A stretch of 64,000 nucleotides of DNA from Streptomyces sp. HD (GTDB taxonomy: Bacteria; Actinomycetota; Actinomycetes; Streptomycetales; Streptomycetaceae), in the NCBI RefSeq assembly GCF_028369295.1, contig NZ_JAQMYP010000039.1:35784-99783 (forward strand), written 5' to 3'. Below the pieces are notes generated by a model. That model did not search any database and was not told the DNA's origin. It saw nothing but the letters and a program-made list of their open reading frames with translations. The translations under genes and the position numbers were made by a program. This document shows positions 16,043-24,967 of the stretch, in pieces. Each line of letters starts with the position of its first letter. Position 1 is the first letter of the stretch.

Positions 16043-17722
16043 ATGTCCGGCACCGATCAACTGCGCGACCGCCCGTGGCTGGTCCTGACCGTGCTCTGTA
16101 CGGGATTCTTCATGATCATCCTGGATACGACGATGGTCAACGCGGCCATCCCGGTCATGAGCCACGACCTCGGCAGCGGGCTGCGGGAGGCGCTGTGGGT
16201 GGTGAACTCCTACGTCCTGGCCTATGCCGCCTTCCTGATCACGGCCGGTCGGCTCGGCGACCGCTTCGGCCCCAAGCGCCTGTACCTGACGGGACTGGTC
16301 ATCTTCACCGCCGCCTCCGGCCTGTGCGGCACAGCCGGCTCGGCGGACGAGTTGATCGCCCTGCGCGTGGTCCAGGGCCTGGGGGCCGCCCTGCTGACGC
16401 CGCAGACCAGTTCCTTCATCGTCGTCCTCTTCCCCGCTGACCGGCGCGGCACGGCTTTCGGGGTCTGGAGCGGGGTGATCGGACTGGCCGCCGTGGCCGG
16501 CCCCCTCGTCGGCGGTGTACTGGTCGCCACGGCGGGCTGGGAATGGATCTTCCTGCTGAACGTGCCGGTCGGGGTCGTCGCGCTCGTCTGGGCGGCCCTC
16601 GTCGTGCCCGATCACCGCCCCCGGGTCCGCCACCGCTGGGATTTCACCGGCACCCTGCTGGCAACCTCCGGCCTGGCCGCTCTCTCCTACGGCCTGCTGG
16701 AGTTCCGCAGGATGTCGACCGGAGGGCCCGCCGGGACCACCGCTCCCTTGGCCGCACTCGTCGCCGGAGTGGTCCTGCTGATCGCCTTCGTGGCGCAGCA
16801 GCGGACCAATCACCGCGAGCCACTGGTGCCCCACGCGCTATACGGACAGCGGGACTTCGTACGGGCGACGGTCGTGGGCGCCGGCGTCCACTTCGCGGTG
16901 GTCGGCACCGCCCTGCCGCTCCTGTTCTTCCTCCAGTCCGTGCTGGGCAACGCACCGCTCGCCGCGGCGCAGGTCACCGCGCCGTCCGCGCTGGCCGTCG
17001 GACTCGTCGCACTGGTCGTGGGCCGGCTCAGCAACGGGGTTCGTACCAAATCGCTGCTGGTCACCGGCCTGGTCGCCTACGCGGCCGGGCTCGCGGCGAC
17101 CGTGGCCTGCGCAGAGCCCGGCATGAACGCCTGGCGGCTGCTGCCCGCCATGCTCCTCGCCGACGCGGGCATCGGATGCACCCTGGCCCCGGTCGCCAAG
17201 ATCGCACTGGGCGACATAACCCCCTCCGTCACCGCGGGCGCCTCCGGAGTGCTCAACACGGCCCGCCAGGTAGGCGGCCTCCTCGGCGGTGTCGCCGTCG
17301 GATCCCTGCTGCACATACGGCTGGTCGCCGACCTGCGCTCTCACGCCGACGCCGCCGCAGCCGGCCTTCCCCGCTCACTGCGCAGCACGTTCACTGACGC
17401 CTTCTCAGGCGCCGCCGCAGACGGCATCACCCGCCCGCCGGTTCCCACCGGCCTGAGCCCCGCCGAGGCCGTCCACTTCCGCGCCCTCGCAGACAACGCT
17501 TTCCAGCACGCCTTCGTCGACGCATGGCGCACCTCGATGGTCCTGCCCGTCGCCGTCATCGTGTTGTGCTGCCTGGTCAGCCGAGGTCTGTCCACCGGCA
17601 ACGGCACCGCGGCGATGTCCCGCCGCCGGCGCGGACGCCACGCCCGCCGCCGAGTACGGCACGCGGCCGGCCATCGACCCGGCTCCTTCGCCACCAACCC
17701 GGGAGGACCCTCCTCCCCCTGA
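16043..17722 (+). CDS. MFS drug/proton antiporter, DHA2 (14-TM) family
   Basis: The roughly 559-residue membrane protein has the DHA2 signatures FFMIILDTTMVNAAIP in TM1, the GRLGDRFGPKRLYL loop and WIFLLNVPVG in TM6. It is expected to export the cluster product or give self-resistance. The ATG at 16043 has GGAGG 12 nt upstream; a GTG at 16034 would add three residues but is too close to that site. The C-terminus ends in an Arg-rich cytoplasmic tail. Confidence 0.9.
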   Translation: MSGTDQLRDRPWLVLTVLCTGFFMIILDTTMVNAAIPVMSHDLGSGLREALWVVNSYVLAYAAFLITAGRLGDRFGPKRLYLTGLVIFTAASGLCGTAGSADELIALRVVQGLGAALLTPQTSSFIVVLFPADRRGTAFGVWSGVIGLAAVAGPLVGGVLVATAGWEWIFLLNVPVGVVALVWAALVVPDHRPRVRHRWDFTGTLLATSGLAALSYGLLEFRRMSTGGPAGTTAPLAALVAGVVLLIAFVAQQRTNHREPLVPHALYGQRDFVRATVVGAGVHFAVVGTALPLLFFLQSVLGNAPLAAAQVTAPSALAVGLVALVVGRLSNGVRTKSLLVTGLVAYAAGLAATVACAEPGMNAWRLLPAMLLADAGIGCTLAPVAKIALGDITPSVTAGASGVLNTARQVGGLLGGVAVGSLLHIRLVADLRSHADAAAAGLPRSLRSTFTDAFSGAAADGITRPPVPTGLSPAEAVHFRALADNAFQHAFVDAWRTSMVLPVAVIVLCCLVSRGLSTGNGTAAMSRRRRGRHARRRVRHAAGHRPGSFATNPGGPSSP

Positions 17723-17757
17723 AACACACAAGACCGCCCGTCCCCCAGGAGGCAGCC

Positions 17758-18267
17758 ATGTACTGCTCCGAACCGCCCCACCACCCCCACGTCGTCCACG
17801 CCACCCCGGCCTGGTACCTGCCTGCACACCAGGCCTCGGCCGGCATGGCGCGCCGGCATGTGCGCTCCTTCGTGGTGGAGACACGGTGCACGGCGCTGGC
17901 GGAGGACTGTGTGCTCATCGCCTCGGAGCTGGTGGCCAACGCGGTCCAGCACGGCGCGGGGCCCGTCTGGCTCGCCATGAGCCACGTCCTGCTGGGCGAC
18001 GGCGGCGAAGCCCTCCACCTCCTGGTCGGCGACCACGGCCCCGGCTGCAGAGCCGCCCTGCCACCGCTGTGGCCGCGCCCCGATCACGGCGTGGGCACCT
18101 CGGGACGCGGTCTGAACATCGTGGACGCACTGGCCACCGCCTGGGGATCCGCCCGTGTCGCAGCCGGCCACGTCGTGTGGGCCGACCTGCACAACGCACC
18201 GTGCTCACAAGCCGTCCGCGGGCCTCAAGGGCACCGTCACCAGGGCCCGCGCCACCGGATCACCTGA
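17758..18267 (+). CDS. RsbW-like ATP-binding (HATPase_c_2) regulator
   Basis: The 169-residue protein has the GHKL ATPase N-box IASELVANAVQHG and a G-box-like GTSGRGLNIVDALA. Such stand-alone Streptomyces ATPases are related to anti-sigma factor kinases. The ATG has a strong CAGGAGG site. It lies between the two exporter genes, so it may tune expression of the cluster, but its partner is unknown. The last 20 residues are basic and low-complexity. Confidence 0.85.
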   Translation: MYCSEPPHHPHVVHATPAWYLPAHQASAGMARRHVRSFVVETRCTALAEDCVLIASELVANAVQHGAGPVWLAMSHVLLGDGGEALHLLVGDHGPGCRAALPPLWPRPDHGVGTSGRGLNIVDALATAWGSARVAAGHVVWADLHNAPCSQAVRGPQGHRHQGPRHRIT

Positions 18268-18361
18268 CCTGCGCCCCTCGCTCACACCACAACGACACCC
18301 GACCCACACCACCTCTCGGGCGTACGTGTTCGGTCCGCCCCGGGACCCGCGGAGGCCCTGA

Positions 18362-20536
18362 ATGCTACGACGACTCGGATTTCTCCTCTCCCGCCGCGCA
18401 CGCACCGTCCTCGTGCTCGCCGGCCTGCTGACCCTCGTGGCCGGGGGCATCGGCTCGGGCGTCTTCGGTCACCTCAAAGCCGGTGGACTCCAGGACCCCG
18501 CGGCGCCCTCCGCCAAGGCGGCCGAACTCATCGACAAGGAGTTCGGCGGCACCACGGGGCTGGTGCTTCTCGTACACCCACGGCACGGCACCGTCGACTC
18601 CCCGGCGGTGCGGAACACGGGCCGCAATTTCACCGACCGGCTCGCCCGACGCCCAGGGGTCGACAGCATCGTCTCCTACTGGCGCACACCGAACGACACA
18701 CTCAAGGCGCACGACGGCCGCTCCGCACTCGTCCTCGTACGGTTCGCGGAGAACGAGGAAGCGGCAGCTCGGCATGCCGGCGCGCTCATCGACGAGTACG
18801 TCACCAACGCGGCCGCCGGCCCCGGACTCCGGGTGCGCGCGGGAGGTCCACTGGGCACCAACCACGACATCACCGCGCAGGTGGCCAAGGACCTGGCGCT
18901 GGCCGAGGGCATAGCCGTCCCGACAACCCTGCTGCTGCTCATCATCGTCTTCCGCGGTCTCGTCCCCGCACTGATCCCGCTCGCGATAGGCGGGGCGGCC
19001 ATCCTGGGAACCCTCGCGGAACTCCGCCTGCTCGCCGGCGTCACGGACGTGTCCGTCTTCGCGCTGAACCTCACCACCGCTCTGGGGCTCGGCCTGGCGA
19101 TCGACTACGGGCTGCTGATGGTCAGTCGCTTCCGCGAGCAGATGAACTCCGCCCGTAGCATCCGGGAAGCCGTGGTGCACACCATGGCCACGGCCGGACG
19201 GACCATTGTGTTCTCCGCAGCCACGGTCATCGCCGCATTGAGCGCGCTCCTGGTCTTCCCGCTCTACTTCCTCAGATCCTTCGCCTACGCCGGCATCGCA
19301 GTCGTGGCGACCGCGGCACTGGCGGCGCTGGTCATCGCGCCCGCGCTGCTGACGGTCAGCGGACACCGGGTCGGCCCGGCCGACGCCGGGACGCGGGCCC
19401 GCAAGGCCCGTCCGCGGAACGGAAGCAGCATCTGGTACAAGACCGCCCGCACGGTGATGCGCCGCCCCCTGACCACCGCCCTTCCCACCGCCGCCCTGCT
19501 GGCGCTCGCCGCCGCACCACTGCTCGGCGTTCACTTCGGAATGCCCGACGAACGTGTGCTGCCCGAGAATTCCAGGAGCCGGACCGCGGCCGCCGCTCTG
19601 CGCACCGACTTCCCCGGATTCAGCGGCGACGGCACCACCGAGATCGTGCTGACCGGCCTGGCCGACCGCAGGCGCGTTGCCGACTACCGACGGACTCTGT
19701 CAGCTCTCCCCGGAGTCATCGCCGTTGACACCGCCCCCGCACGCCGCGCCGGCGGCGCAACGCCCCAGTGCCCCCTTCACCCGCAGCAGGCGGGTGAAGT
19801 ACGCCGTCTCACCGTACGCAGCGGCCATGCGTCCGCCTCGGCCGAAGCGCGTCAGCTGGTCGCCCGGATCCGCGCCGTGGCCCCTCCCGGTCACACCACC
19901 GCTCTCGTTGGCGGGGCGACCGCCCAGGTCATGGACGCCGAGTTCGCCATCGCACAACGGCTCCCGTTCGTGATCGCGATGATCGCCGTCAGCACCTTCG
20001 TCCTGCTCTTCCTGTTCACCGGCAGCGTGATACAGCCGCTGCGCGCGCTGGCGCTCAACGCCCTCGGGCTGGGCGCGATTCTCGGAATCCTCGTGTGGAT
20101 CTTCCAGGACGGGCACTTCTCCTCCCTGCTGGGATTCACGCCGACGCCGATGGACACGGCGATGACGGTGCTGATGTCCTGCATCGTCTTCGGCCTCTCC
20201 ACCGACTACGAGGTCTTCGTGCTGAGCCGCATCAAGGAACTGCACGATCAGGGGCTGCCGCCGGCCCAGGCCGTACCGAAGGGACTCGCCCGCTCCGGCG
20301 CCCTCGTGTCCGCCGCGGCGGCGCTGCTCGCCGTGAGCCTGCTTGCCTTCACCACCAGCTCGGTCAGCTTTATGCAGATGTTCGGACTGGGCAGCGGCCT
20401 GGCCATCCTTCTGGACGCCACGGTCGTCCGAGGCGTTCTCCTGCCGGCCCTCCTGCGGCTGCTCGGCGAGCTCGCCTGGTATTGCCCGCATTGGCTGCGA
20501 CGGCTGCATGCGAAGTGCGGCCCGGCCGACGGTTGA
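18362..20536 (+). CDS. MMPL-family RND transporter
   Basis: The 724-residue protein has two sets of transmembrane segments and the duplicated RND motifs: GLAIDYGLLMVSRFREQ and GLSTDYEVFVLSRIKE, whose Asp-Tyr pairs serve proton transfer. A large extracellular loop follows TM1 (residues 40-175). MMPL proteins move lipids or lipid-like products across the membrane in actinobacteria. Its place in a KS-CLF cluster recalls aryl-polyene clusters, which also carry one. The ATG at 18362 follows a GGAGG about 9 nt upstream. Confidence 0.93.
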   Translation: MLRRLGFLLSRRARTVLVLAGLLTLVAGGIGSGVFGHLKAGGLQDPAAPSAKAAELIDKEFGGTTGLVLLVHPRHGTVDSPAVRNTGRNFTDRLARRPGVDSIVSYWRTPNDTLKAHDGRSALVLVRFAENEEAAARHAGALIDEYVTNAAAGPGLRVRAGGPLGTNHDITAQVAKDLALAEGIAVPTTLLLLIIVFRGLVPALIPLAIGGAAILGTLAELRLLAGVTDVSVFALNLTTALGLGLAIDYGLLMVSRFREQMNSARSIREAVVHTMATAGRTIVFSAATVIAALSALLVFPLYFLRSFAYAGIAVVATAALAALVIAPALLTVSGHRVGPADAGTRARKARPRNGSSIWYKTARTVMRRPLTTALPTAALLALAAAPLLGVHFGMPDERVLPENSRSRTAAAALRTDFPGFSGDGTTEIVLTGLADRRRVADYRRTLSALPGVIAVDTAPARRAGGATPQCPLHPQQAGEVRRLTVRSGHASASAEARQLVARIRAVAPPGHTTALVGGATAQVMDAEFAIAQRLPFVIAMIAVSTFVLLFLFTGSVIQPLRALALNALGLGAILGILVWIFQDGHFSSLLGFTPTPMDTAMTVLMSCIVFGLSTDYEVFVLSRIKELHDQGLPPAQAVPKGLARSGALVSAAAALLAVSLLAFTTSSVSFMQMFGLGSGLAILLDATVVRGVLLPALLRLLGELAWYCPHWLRRLHAKCGPADG

Positions 20537-20549
20537 CGCCCAAGGAAGA

Positions 20550-20582
20550 AGGGCGCCGACGCAATCGCTGCGTCGGCGCCCT
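20550..20582. terminator. Bidirectional terminator between convergent genes
   Basis: A perfect 14-bp stem (arms 20550-20563 and 20569-20582) with a 5-nt loop lies between the MMPL gene and the oppositely oriented ligase gene. Confidence 0.85.
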
Positions 20583-20606
20583 CGTTCTGGCCTGCGGCAT
20601 CACGTC

Positions 20607-22502
20607 TCACTCGTAGAGCGCTTCGAGACGCTCGCGGAAGTGGTCGTACACGACGGGGCGTGCCACCTTCATCGAAATGGTCAATTCCCCCTCCTCCATG
20701 GACAGATCGCGCTCCAGCACCACAAACTTCCGGGCACGGTAGTACTCCTGCAGCCGTGCGTTGGCGTTCGCCATCACCGCAGCGAGCTCACCGATCAGTG
20801 CCGGCTCCTGCACCAGGCCGGACAGGTCGGTGGGCAGCCCTCTTTCGACCGCCCACTTACGGACCTGGGGTGCGTCCAGCGTCAGCAGCACGACGAGGTA
20901 CGGCTTGCCCTCACCGTAAGCCACGGCGTTGGAGATCAGGGGGCTGGTCCGCAGCTCCCGCTCCAGGGGATGGGGCGTCACCGCGACGCCGTGCGAGAGC
21001 TGGATCAGCTCCTTCTTGCGTCCCGTGAGGCGGAGGTAGCCGTCGCCGTCGATGGAACCCAGGTCTCCGGTGTGCAGCCAGCCGTCGCGAACCGCGCCGA
21101 ACCCGTCCTCGCAGTAACCCCAGTAGCCGGGAAAGACGTTGGCGCCGCGGATCAGCACCTCACCATCGGGGGCGATGTCCACCTCGATACCGGGCAAGGG
21201 CTTGCCAACGGTCCCCAGGCGGTAGTCGTCCGGGGAGTTGGACGTGGCAGCCGCAGCGGTCTCCGTCATCCCGTAACACTCGACGATGGGAACTCCGCAG
21301 CCGAGGAAGAACCCGAGGATGTCCTGTGACACGGGGGCGCCGGACACCGTCACCCGGCGCACCGCACCGCCGAAGTGTTCTCGTACGTCCGCGAAGAGCG
21401 TCCGGTCCGATGCCTCGAACCAGCTCGCCAGCTGGGGAGGGATCCGTTCGCCCCGCAGGCGCCGCTCACGCACCTCCAGGCCGGCGCGTGCCGCTTCGAT
21501 GAGCAGTGAAGTGTCCTCCTGCGGCCACGACGCGAGCACCGCGCTGTAGATCTGCTCCAGTGCGAGCGGAACCAGCGGCAGGATCTGCGGCCGCGCCTCG
21601 CGCACTTCGTCGGCGAGGCGATCGGTGCTGCTGCCACGGCGATAGGCGAGTGTGTAGCGAGACCACCACGCCAGTACTTGCATGAGCATCGCTATGGTGT
21701 GCGGTCCCGTGACGACGAAGACCGTGCCGTTGCTCTGGTCCGCCGCGGCGTCAGCCTTGGCGGGGGGCTGAGGGTGGGCGCGCAGGACGCTCACGTAGTT
21801 TCCGTGGGTGAGCGCACAGCCCTTCTTGGGCCCGGTGGTACCCGACGTGTAGATGATCGCCAGCAGGTCCTCGGCCCGCACCGCATCGGAACGGCTGCGC
21901 AACTCCTCCGGCGAGATGTGACGTCGGCCCAGCGCACGCAGCCCGGCGAGGGTCATCGTCCTTGGGGTGCGGGTGGTTCTCGCGGTGCGAGCGCCGCCGT
22001 CATCCTGCGACGGGGTCGGGGCGAGGTCGGGGGGATCGATCAGCACGGCCTGCCGCAGGTGCGGCAGACGGTTCCAGGCCGCTTCCACCTTGGCGAGCTG
22101 AGCCGTGTTCTCGCACAGCACCACCTTCCCGGCGCAGTCACCGAGTACGTGCTCGATCTCGTCCGGCACTGTGGTCGGCAGGAGCGAGACCACCACCAGT
22201 CCGGCAGCGGCAGCTCCCATGAGCGTGAAGGTCCATTCGGGCCGCAGGGAGCTCAGCACCGCCACGCGGTCGCCCGGCTCAAGCCCGAGCGCCATCAGTC
22301 CGCGGGCCGTTTCCTCGCCGGCCTGCCATGCCTCGGCGTATGTCCGCCGACACCACACGCCGTCGGCATCGCGCCATCGCACGGCGGTGGTCGTCGGCCA
22401 CTGCTCGGCGTTACGGCGGGCCAAGTGGGCCAATGTCGCCGGGTGGGCCGAGGTGTCCACGGTGGGCGATGCATCGACGTGCACAGCGTCGCGTCCCTTC
22501 AT
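20607..22502 (-). CDS. Acyl-CoA/acyl-ACP synthetase (AMP-binding, FadD15-like)
   Basis: The 631-residue adenylate-forming enzyme has the P-loop YTSGTTGPKKG near residue 218, YGMTETAAA, HTGDLGSID and the hinge segment GRKKELIQLSHG. It activates a carboxylic acid as acyl-AMP and transfers it to CoA or ACP. Residues 168-184 hold a small Thr/Arg-rich insert. The ATG overlaps the stop of the winged-helix regulator (ATGA), so regulator and ligase are co-expressed. It could prime the PKS with an acid starter or activate the finished chain for coupling to beta-alanine (inference). Confidence 0.92.
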   Translation of the reverse strand: MKGRDAVHVDASPTVDTSAHPATLAHLARRNAEQWPTTTAVRWRDADGVWCRRTYAEAWQAGEETARGLMALGLEPGDRVAVLSSLRPEWTFTLMGAAAAGLVVVSLLPTTVPDEIEHVLGDCAGKVVLCENTAQLAKVEAAWNRLPHLRQAVLIDPPDLAPTPSQDDGGARTARTTRTPRTMTLAGLRALGRRHISPEELRSRSDAVRAEDLLAIIYTSGTTGPKKGCALTHGNYVSVLRAHPQPPAKADAAADQSNGTVFVVTGPHTIAMLMQVLAWWSRYTLAYRRGSSTDRLADEVREARPQILPLVPLALEQIYSAVLASWPQEDTSLLIEAARAGLEVRERRLRGERIPPQLASWFEASDRTLFADVREHFGGAVRRVTVSGAPVSQDILGFFLGCGVPIVECYGMTETAAAATSNSPDDYRLGTVGKPLPGIEVDIAPDGEVLIRGANVFPGYWGYCEDGFGAVRDGWLHTGDLGSIDGDGYLRLTGRKKELIQLSHGVAVTPHPLERELRTSPLISNAVAYGEGKPYLVVLLTLDAPQVRKWAVERGLPTDLSGLVQEPALIGELAAVMANANARLQEYYRARKFVVLERDLSMEEGELTISMKVARPVVYDHFRERLEALYE

Positions 22503-23101
22503 GCCACATCACTCCCAGAGTCCGAATCGAGCAGATAGCCCCTGCGCCACACGGTCCTGATGACCAGACCCAGCGGCGCCAGTCGGCGCCGGGTCCGCAG
22601 GATGCGTACGTCAAGGGCGTTGCGCCGAGCGCTCGTGCCGTCCGGCCACATCTTCGCCGCCAGTTCCTCCCGGCCCACCACTGACCGGTACGAATCGAGC
22701 AGCAGACGCACGAGGTGGGCCTCACCGGCAGCCAGTGGCAGACGCCGACCGCCGTAGTGCAGGACGCCCTCAGAGTCGATCACCGGGTCACGCGGCGCCG
22801 CTCTGGCCCTCAGCGTCTCCCACCGAGCCTGGAGGTCCTTCTCGTCCACGGGAGCCCGGACCCAGTCTTCGAGCGGGTCGATCGACGCCGGCGGTCGGGC
22901 GCCCGGCGCCACGACCAGCAAGCGAGGCATCCTGCGGCGGCGACAGGCCTCGACCTCGACCGCCTGCTCGGGCCAGCGCAATATGTGAATGCGATCGGTG
23001 CGGGGGCTTCGTTGCTGGTCCTTCTGGCCGGCCGGATTACCGCGCGCGACGGGTCCGCGCGGGCCTGCCGACAGGCCGGGCACGATGGGGTGGGTGTGCA
23101 T
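22499..23101 (-). CDS. Orphan OmpR/PhoB-type winged-helix regulator
   Basis: The 200-residue protein ends in a Trans_reg_C winged helix: LPLAAGEAHLVRLLLDSY, VGREELAAKMWPDG, RNALDVRILRTRRRL and WRRGYLLD. The N-terminal part has a short LLVVAPGARPP strand but no receiver Asp pattern, so it is not a normal response regulator. The ATG at 23101 has AGGAAG 4 nt upstream; an open frame extends further but without support. Four 11-bp-spaced heptamers 160 bp upstream are a plausible self-regulation site. It is the best candidate for a pathway-specific regulator. Confidence 0.82.
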   Translation of the reverse strand: MHTHPIVPGLSAGPRGPVARGNPAGQKDQQRSPRTDRIHILRWPEQAVEVEACRRRRMPRLLVVAPGARPPASIDPLEDWVRAPVDEKDLQARWETLRARAAPRDPVIDSEGVLHYGGRRLPLAAGEAHLVRLLLDSYRSVVGREELAAKMWPDGTSARRNALDVRILRTRRRLAPLGLVIRTVWRRGYLLDSDSGSDVA

Positions 23102-23264
23102 ATGACTTCCTGAGGTGCCAGGGGCGGGAGTCCCCGCAGAATTCGACAGGAGCAGGCACTGGCACCGACTCTGGTGAGTGCCCGGTCGAGCCGCCTCAGC
23201 GGGCGGCAAACCAACTGCGCTGAAGAATCGAACCCCACAGCCCCCGCGACATTCCAGAGTCTCC

Positions 23265-23304
23265 GATGTGCCTTCGGTGTGCCTCTGGTGTGCCACCGGC
23301 GTGC
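23265..23304. promoter_or_regulatory. Four tandem heptamers at 11-bp period (activator site)
   Basis: GATGTGC (23265), GGTGTGC (23276), GGTGTGC (23287) and GGCGTGC (23298) recur at exactly 11-bp steps on one DNA face. Direct heptamers at this period are the known binding pattern of SARP and OmpR-like winged-helix activators. The site lies in the 384-bp divergent gap (23102-23485) between the winged-helix gene and the deoR-type gene. Nothing else in that gap looks coding. Confidence 0.6.
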
Positions 23305-23485
23305 TTCGGTGAAGGCTTCATGTTCTTAGAAAAGTTAACGACCGCGGTCCGGCAGGCGATCCGGCAATTGAATTCCTGCCGAGCGTGCGGCGGACTGGAG
23401 AGGCGACGACCGTGGAAGGTCTATGGGGGCCCAGCACGGGCGGCCCGCGCTTCGGCGCATCCTTCCACCCGAAAAGAGTGACCTC

Positions 23486-24319
23486 GTGAACGTCTCTCCG
23501 ACGGGGAGCGGCGACCGGCCCCCCAACACTTTCGCGGCCGCGCAACGGTCCGACGAGAAGCGCGAACGCAGGCAGCAGATCCAGCAGCGCGTGCTGGACG
23601 AAGGATTCGTGCGTACCGCTGCTCTGGCCGAACAGTTCGAGGTCAGCCTGATGACTGTGCACCGGGACCTGGACGTGCTCCAGTCGCAGGGCTGGCTCCG
23701 TAAAGTGCGTGGCGGTGCGACATCGCTGACCTCATCGGCATTTCACGGTGGCGTCAGCGAGCGCATGACCACGATGGCCGACACAAAGCGGCGCCTGGCC
23801 AATGCAGCACTGGAGCTCGTGGTCTCCGGACAGACGGTGGCCCTCGATGACAGCACTACGTGTCTGCCACTCGCCGAACGACTCACCGAACGCACGCCAC
23901 TCACCGTCATCACCAATTTCTTCCCCGTGATGAAGCGTCTGGCCGGTGAATCCGGCATCAATTTGGTCTCCCTGGGCGGCACATACTTTCCTGCGTACGA
24001 CGCTTTCCTGGGCCTGGAGACGGCGAGAGCAGCGGCCGCGTACCACGCCGACGCGCTCTTCATGTCGACGACCGCGATCATTCGCGCACGTTGCTATCAC
24101 CAGTCGCAGGAGACCGTGCACGTCAAACAGGCTCTGATGGAGTCCGCGACACGCCGTGTCCTGATCGTCGACCACACCAAATTCACTCACGAAGGGTTGC
24201 ATGCCCTCGCCCCGCTCACCGCGTTCAACATCGTGCTGGTGGACAGCGCCCTCCCCGCAGAGGAGCAGGTGCGCATCCGCGGCCTCGGCGTGGACCTCAG
24301 AGTCATCGGCCGCAGCTGA
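23486..24319 (+). CDS. DeoR-family transcriptional regulator
   Basis: The 277-residue protein has an N-terminal DeoR helix-turn-helix (RTAALAEQFEVSLMTVHRDL, then GWLRKVRGGA) and a DeoRC sensor domain with VALDDSTTCLPLAERL, VITNFFPV and DHTKF. DeoR proteins usually sense phosphosugars. I chose the GTG at 23486, which has AAAGAG upstream; an upstream ATG at 23423 has no site. It probably marks the right edge of the biosynthetic cluster, with a terminator directly downstream. Confidence 0.88.
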   Translation: MNVSPTGSGDRPPNTFAAAQRSDEKRERRQQIQQRVLDEGFVRTAALAEQFEVSLMTVHRDLDVLQSQGWLRKVRGGATSLTSSAFHGGVSERMTTMADTKRRLANAALELVVSGQTVALDDSTTCLPLAERLTERTPLTVITNFFPVMKRLAGESGINLVSLGGTYFPAYDAFLGLETARAAAAYHADALFMSTTAIIRARCYHQSQETVHVKQALMESATRRVLIVDHTKFTHEGLHALAPLTAFNIVLVDSALPAEEQVRIRGLGVDLRVIGRS

Positions 24320-24354
24320 GCGGCGGGGCGCAGGAGGCGACGACGCCCAAAGCA

Positions 24355-24387
24355 TTCCTCCCGTCGGCAGATTACCGACGGGAGGAA
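24355..24387. terminator. Terminator after deoR-type gene
   Basis: A perfect 13-bp inverted repeat (24355-24367 and 24375-24387) with a 7-nt loop lies 35 bp after the deoR-type stop and 20 bp from the end of the convergent secreted-protein gene, so it can serve both. Confidence 0.8.
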
Positions 24388-24407
24388 CACGCTTGACGCC
24401 TGTCTGG

Positions 24408-24770
24408 CTAATTTGGCATGACTGCGGCGATACGCTCGGCGACGTATTCACCATTGTCTACATGGGCGACGACTTTCGCTACGGCGCCCACTATCATGGC
24501 ACCACAGTAGTAAGTGCCCTTTATCAGGCTGAACCTCATCACCTCACCGCCGGTGTCGAGCTCAAGGTAATCATCCTTGAAGGCGGAGATCTTTCCATCG
24601 AACTCCTCACTCTGGCCCGAGTCCTGCGCCACCCTGGCACTTACGGCGTTGACCTTCGCATTCTGCTCCGTCGACGCCGCCTGTACCGGCACGGAAACGG
24701 CCACTCCCACGAAACCAACCAGCCCGGCAGCGACAACTGCCAGCTTCGTGATGCGATTCCGCTTACCCAT
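24408..24770 (-). CDS. Small secreted protein, paralogue of the next gene
   Basis: The 120-residue protein has a Sec signal peptide (MGKRNRITKLAVVAAGLVG, cleavage likely after VQAA). The mature part has a beta-rich pattern, FDGKISAFKDDYLELDTGG then VVAHVDNGEYVAERIAAV, similar to OB-fold DUF5666-like domains. It resembles the protein at 24968-25300 in length and in the DGKI/FQGKI and GEYVAE/GVYIAK segments. The function is unknown. Its base composition is less GC-rich than its neighbours. Confidence 0.8.
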   Translation of the reverse strand: MGKRNRITKLAVVAAGLVGFVGVAVSVPVQAASTEQNAKVNAVSARVAQDSGQSEEFDGKISAFKDDYLELDTGGEVMRFSLIKGTYYCGAMIVGAVAKVVAHVDNGEYVAERIAAVMPN

Positions 24771-24900
24771 GATGCTCTCCTAGCCCGTTGGGTGTGTGAT
24801 CCGACTGCGGAGAAAGTAGCAATGAATCTCCTGTGGAGGGGATTTCCTTTCGCGCTTGTTTCAACTTTTCGGGATTCTTGCGTCCATCCACAGAAAGAAA

Positions 24901-24934
24901 GCTGTCCCGCCGGGTCAGAACCCAGCAGGACAGC
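24901..24934 (-). terminator. Terminator of secreted-protein gene
   Basis: An approximately 15-bp stem (24901-24915 with 24920-24934) pairs fully on minus-strand RNA through two G-U wobbles, but has two A-C mismatches on plus-strand RNA. This points to termination of the leftward gene ending at 24968. Confidence 0.7.
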
Positions 24935-24967
24935 GGCAAGCGGGTAGTTAACCGGAAGCACTCCGAT

